Assembly (NCBI GenBank): GCA_002918705.1
Contig: PQKR01000001.1
Coordinates: 186,001 to 250,000, forward strand
Direction: 5' to 3'
DNA length: 64,000 nucleotides
Source: Escherichia sp. ESNIH1
Lineage (GTDB): Bacteria; Pseudomonadota; Gammaproteobacteria; Enterobacterales; Enterobacteriaceae
Below the pieces are notes generated by a model. The model was given only the letters and a program-made list of their open reading frames with translations. It was not told the DNA's origin and did not search any database. Positions 62,006-64,000 of the stretch are shown here, piece after piece. Position 1 is the stretch's first letter, and each line of letters opens with the position of its first letter. The position numbers and the translations under genes were made by a program.

Positions 62006-62090
62006 AAAAAAAACCTGCGCATCCGCGCAGGTTGGTGCAAAAAGTGAGTACTCTATACGTACTGAAATCTCACCAATCAATACCTCTGGG
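62006..62090 (-). ncRNA. omrA: OmrA-type sRNA
   Basis: OmrA and OmrB are OmpR-induced, Hfq-dependent sRNAs that repress outer-membrane receptor genes and curli regulators. On the minus strand the RNA begins with the conserved seed CCCAGAGGTATTGATTGGTG and ends in the stem CCTGCGC-GGAT-GCGCAGG followed by T residues, about 85 nucleotides. It lies between aas and galR, the same site as the tandem omrA-omrB pair in E. coli, but I find only one copy here. Confidence 0.9.
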
Positions 62091-62310
62091 ATCTTGATTG
62101 TGGCCCCTCCCCCCGGTGGATGCCAGGGAACAATCGCAACAGCTCATCGCAAAGTGTAACTAAAGGTTTGAATTACCCTTTTCCTGTTTTATTTGCTCAG
62201 TAGTGCCGGTGTAACGGTTTCACACTGCACATGCGCTTTGGCTCACGTTTGCACACTTCAGGCGTGCAAGAGCCTTGAACCTGCCGCACTTTTCCGCAAC
62301 ACTTAACCGG

Positions 62311-62326
62311 GTGTAAACGCTTACCC
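62311..62326. promoter_or_regulatory. GalR/GalS operator at galR
   Basis: GTGTAAACGCTTACCC is a near-perfect match to the galactose operator GTGNAANCGNTTNCAC, 18 bases before the galR start codon, and suggests autoregulation. Confidence 0.75.
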
Positions 62327-62343
62327 GTCAAAGAAGGTTCAGA

Positions 62344-63351
62344 ATGGCGACCATAAAGGATGTTGCAAAGCTCGCAGGTGTCTCTGTCGCCACGGTGTCG
62401 CGCGTCATCAACAGCTCCCCCAAAGCCAGCGACGCCTCCCGGCAGGCGGTACAGAGCGCGATGGCCTCACTCAACTACCATCCCAACGCCAACGCCCGCG
62501 CGCTGGCCCAGCAGTCAACGGAGACCATAGGGCTGGTGGTCGGCGACGTTTCCGATCCCTTTTTCGGTGCGATGGTCAAAGCCGTAGAGCAGGTGGCCTA
62601 CCATACCGGTAACTTTTTACTGATTGGTAACGGCTACCATAACGAGCAAAAAGAGCGGCGCGCCATTGAGCAGCTGATGCGCCACCGCTGCGCGGCGCTG
62701 GTGGTGCACGCCAAAAGCATTCCCAATGAAGAGTTAGCCGCGCTGATGGATCAGATGCCCGGCATGGTGCTGATCAACCGCATTCTGCCCGGCTATGAGC
62801 AGCGCTGCGTGGCGCTGGACGATCGCTACGGCGCGTGGCTGGCGACCCGGCATCTTATCCAGCAGGGACATACCAAAATTGGCTACCTCTGCTCTAACCA
62901 CGCTATCTCCGATGCGGAAGATCGTCTCCAGGGCTATTACGATGCGCTGCGGGAGAACGGCCTGCCCTGTAACGACAGGCTGGTGACCTGGGGCGAGCCG
63001 GATGAGAGCGGCGGCGAGCAGGCGATGACCGAGCTGCTCGGGCGTGGCAGGCACTTTACCGCCGTGGCCTGCTATAACGACTCGATGGCCGCCGGGGCGA
63101 TGGGGGTGTTAAACGATAATGGTATAGAGGTGCCGGGCGAGATCTCGCTGATTGGCTTTGATGACGTGCTGATCTCCCGCTACGTCCGCCCGCGTTTAAC
63201 CACCGTGCGCTACCCTATCATCACGATGGCAACCCAGGCCGCAGAGCTGGCGCTGGCGCTGGCCAAAGAGCAGCCCCTACCGGAGATCACCCACCTCTTT
63301 AGCCCGACGCTGGTGCGTCGTCACTCGGTGGGTACCCCTCAGGAGAGCTAA
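62344..63351 (+). CDS. galR: Galactose operon repressor GalR
   Basis: GalR is a LacI-family repressor of galactose transport and metabolism, relieved by galactose. The 335-residue protein has the N-terminal helix-turn-helix with VSVATVSRVIN and the hinge ARALAQQS, followed by the sugar-binding periplasmic-protein-like domain with LVVGDVSDPFF and LIGFDDVLISRY. It is eight residues shorter than E. coli GalR at the C-terminal tail. It ends four bases over the stop of the converging acetyltransferase gene. Confidence 0.96.
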   Translation: MATIKDVAKLAGVSVATVSRVINSSPKASDASRQAVQSAMASLNYHPNANARALAQQSTETIGLVVGDVSDPFFGAMVKAVEQVAYHTGNFLLIGNGYHNEQKERRAIEQLMRHRCAALVVHAKSIPNEELAALMDQMPGMVLINRILPGYEQRCVALDDRYGAWLATRHLIQQGHTKIGYLCSNHAISDAEDRLQGYYDALRENGLPCNDRLVTWGEPDESGGEQAMTELLGRGRHFTAVACYNDSMAAGAMGVLNDNGIEVPGEISLIGFDDVLISRYVRPRLTTVRYPIITMATQAAELALALAKEQPLPEITHLFSPTLVRRHSVGTPQES

Positions 63352-63803
63352 AGCGCGCAGCGGTAGAGGTGCACGGTGGTGGCCGGGTAGTCCAGGCCGT
63401 CACCGATGTAGTCCCAGCCAAAGCGTTCGTAAAAATCGCGGCAGGCAGAGTAGAGATGCAGCTGGGTAAAGCCCCGTTCACGGGCGTAATCCTTCACGTG
63501 CTGCTGAAGCCTGCCCGCCAACCCCTGTCCGCGCGCGGCCTCATCAACGTAGAGCGCCGCCAGCCAGGGCCAGAGATCCTGACGGCTGATGAGATCGCAG
63601 CGCCAGAGCCCCACCGTGCCCAGCAGCGTCTCTCCCTCGGTAGCGATAAAGGTAAGAGGCAGCGCCTCGGGCCGCTGACTATGGGCAACCACGCTGGCAA
63701 AAAAGTCTCGCGATAGCGTCTCGCCAAAGGCCGCCCACAGCCAGTCGGTGACCTGAGTGGCGAAATGCGGCGCGTCATACAGGGGCAGGATCCTCACGCT
63801 CAT
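63348..63803 (-). CDS. GNAT family N-acetyltransferase
   Basis: A 151-residue acetyltransferase of the GNAT fold. The acetyl-CoA loop is RGQGLAGRLQQHV near residues 91-103, preceded by the beta-strand LAALYVDEAA and followed by a C-terminal LYSACRDFYERFGW. The substrate is not known. The ATG lies only four bases after the lysA stop, on the same strand, so it is probably read as the second gene of a lysA operon. No such gene is recalled between galR and lysA in E. coli K-12. Confidence 0.88.
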   Translation of the reverse strand: MSVRILPLYDAPHFATQVTDWLWAAFGETLSRDFFASVVAHSQRPEALPLTFIATEGETLLGTVGLWRCDLISRQDLWPWLAALYVDEAARGQGLAGRLQQHVKDYARERGFTQLHLYSACRDFYERFGWDYIGDGLDYPATTVHLYRCAL

Positions 63804-63807
63804 CGTC

Positions 63808-64000
63808 TTACAGCAGCTCCAGCGCCAGCAGCTCGTCGATGGTCTGCCGACGACGGATCAGCCGCGCTGCGCCGCCGTCAAACAGCACCTCCGGCAGCAG
63901 CGGACGGCTGTTGTAGTTGGATGACATCGATGCGCCATAGGCGCCGGTGTCGTGCAGCACCAGATAGTCTCCCGGCGCTACCGCAGGCAGGGCGCGGGTT
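63808..64000 (-). CDS. lysA: Diaminopimelate decarboxylase (3' end, cut by the window)
   Basis: LysA decarboxylates meso-diaminopimelate to L-lysine, using PLP. Only the last 63 codons lie in the window. The translated end contains GDYLVLHDTGAYGASMSSNY (a PLP-enzyme C-terminal segment with the conserved Tyr), then NSRPLLPEVLFD and LIRRRQTIDELLALELL before TAA at 63808-63810. This matches the C-terminus of E. coli LysA very closely. The reading frame is open to the window end. Confidence 0.95.
   Translation of the reverse strand, partial: TRALPAVAPGDYLVLHDTGAYGASMSSNYNSRPLLPEVLFDGGAARLIRRRQTIDELLALELL

Overview
The window is a chromosomal segment from a member of the Enterobacteriaceae. Gene order from eno to lysA, protein lengths and residue-level similarity closely follow the Escherichia coli and Salmonella chromosome. 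Small differences (no mazEF, a glycerate kinase gene attached to the glucarate operon, a single Omr-type sRNA, extra small genes) point to the Enterobacter, Leclercia or Klebsiella side of the family. I cannot name the species from sequence alone. The DNA is GC-rich in genes and carries many REP palindromes. I see no insertion sequence, prophage, integron or CRISPR array.

Layout. 1-6.6 kb: eno, pyrG, mazG and relA on the minus strand (glycolysis, CTP synthesis, nucleotide clean-up and stringent response). 6.6-10.7 kb: rlmD and the divergent sensor kinase barA. 10.8-16.1 kb: a minus-strand D-glucarate operon gudP-gudX-gudD-garK. 16.4-19.2 kb: yqcA, truC, yqcC, then the CsrA-sequestering sRNA csrB with a UvrY box, then syd. 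19.3-25.7 kb on the plus strand: queF, ppnN, a 0.5-kb AT-rich gap with a decayed small ORF, sdaC, sdaB and xni. 25.8-32.6 kb: rlmM, ygdD, gcvA with the divergent sRNA gcvB, ygdI, csdA-csdE, tcdA and mltA. 32.8-33.2 kb: three identical initiator tRNA genes. 33.2-47.9 kb: amiC, argA, and the recC-ptrA-recB-recD group. 47.9-54.4 kb: the pseudopilin-like genes ppdA-ppdB-ygdB-ppdC, then thyA, lgt, ptsP and rppH. 54.4-55.1 kb: a gene-free stretch with DnaA boxes that matches the position and composition of DARS2. 55.1-64.0 kb: mutH, ygdQ, a small coiled-coil membrane-protein gene, ygdR, tas, lplT-aas, an OmrA-like sRNA, galR, a GNAT acetyltransferase gene and the 3' end of lysA.

How parts connect. 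BarA is the sensor whose partner regulator UvrY activates csrB, and both barA and csrB lie here. RelA makes (p)ppGpp; MazG hydrolyses nucleoside triphosphates and PpnN is a known ppGpp-binding nucleosidase. The glucarate operon carries transport, dehydration and the final kinase; the aldolase and reductase steps are not in the window. RecB, RecC and RecD form the exonuclease V recombination complex, and ptrA is embedded between recC and recB. RppH and MutH flank the putative DARS2 replication-control locus.

Most of the window is conserved core genome. The points I consider most worth a second look are the DARS2 region with a near-consensus CRP palindrome inside it, the RNA structures around the xni ribosome-binding site, the hairpin between gudD and garK, the loss of one Omr sRNA copy, the small coiled-coil gene at 56.6 kb and the decayed ORF at 21.7-22.0 kb. 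I did not find a convincing wholly new multi-gene system.
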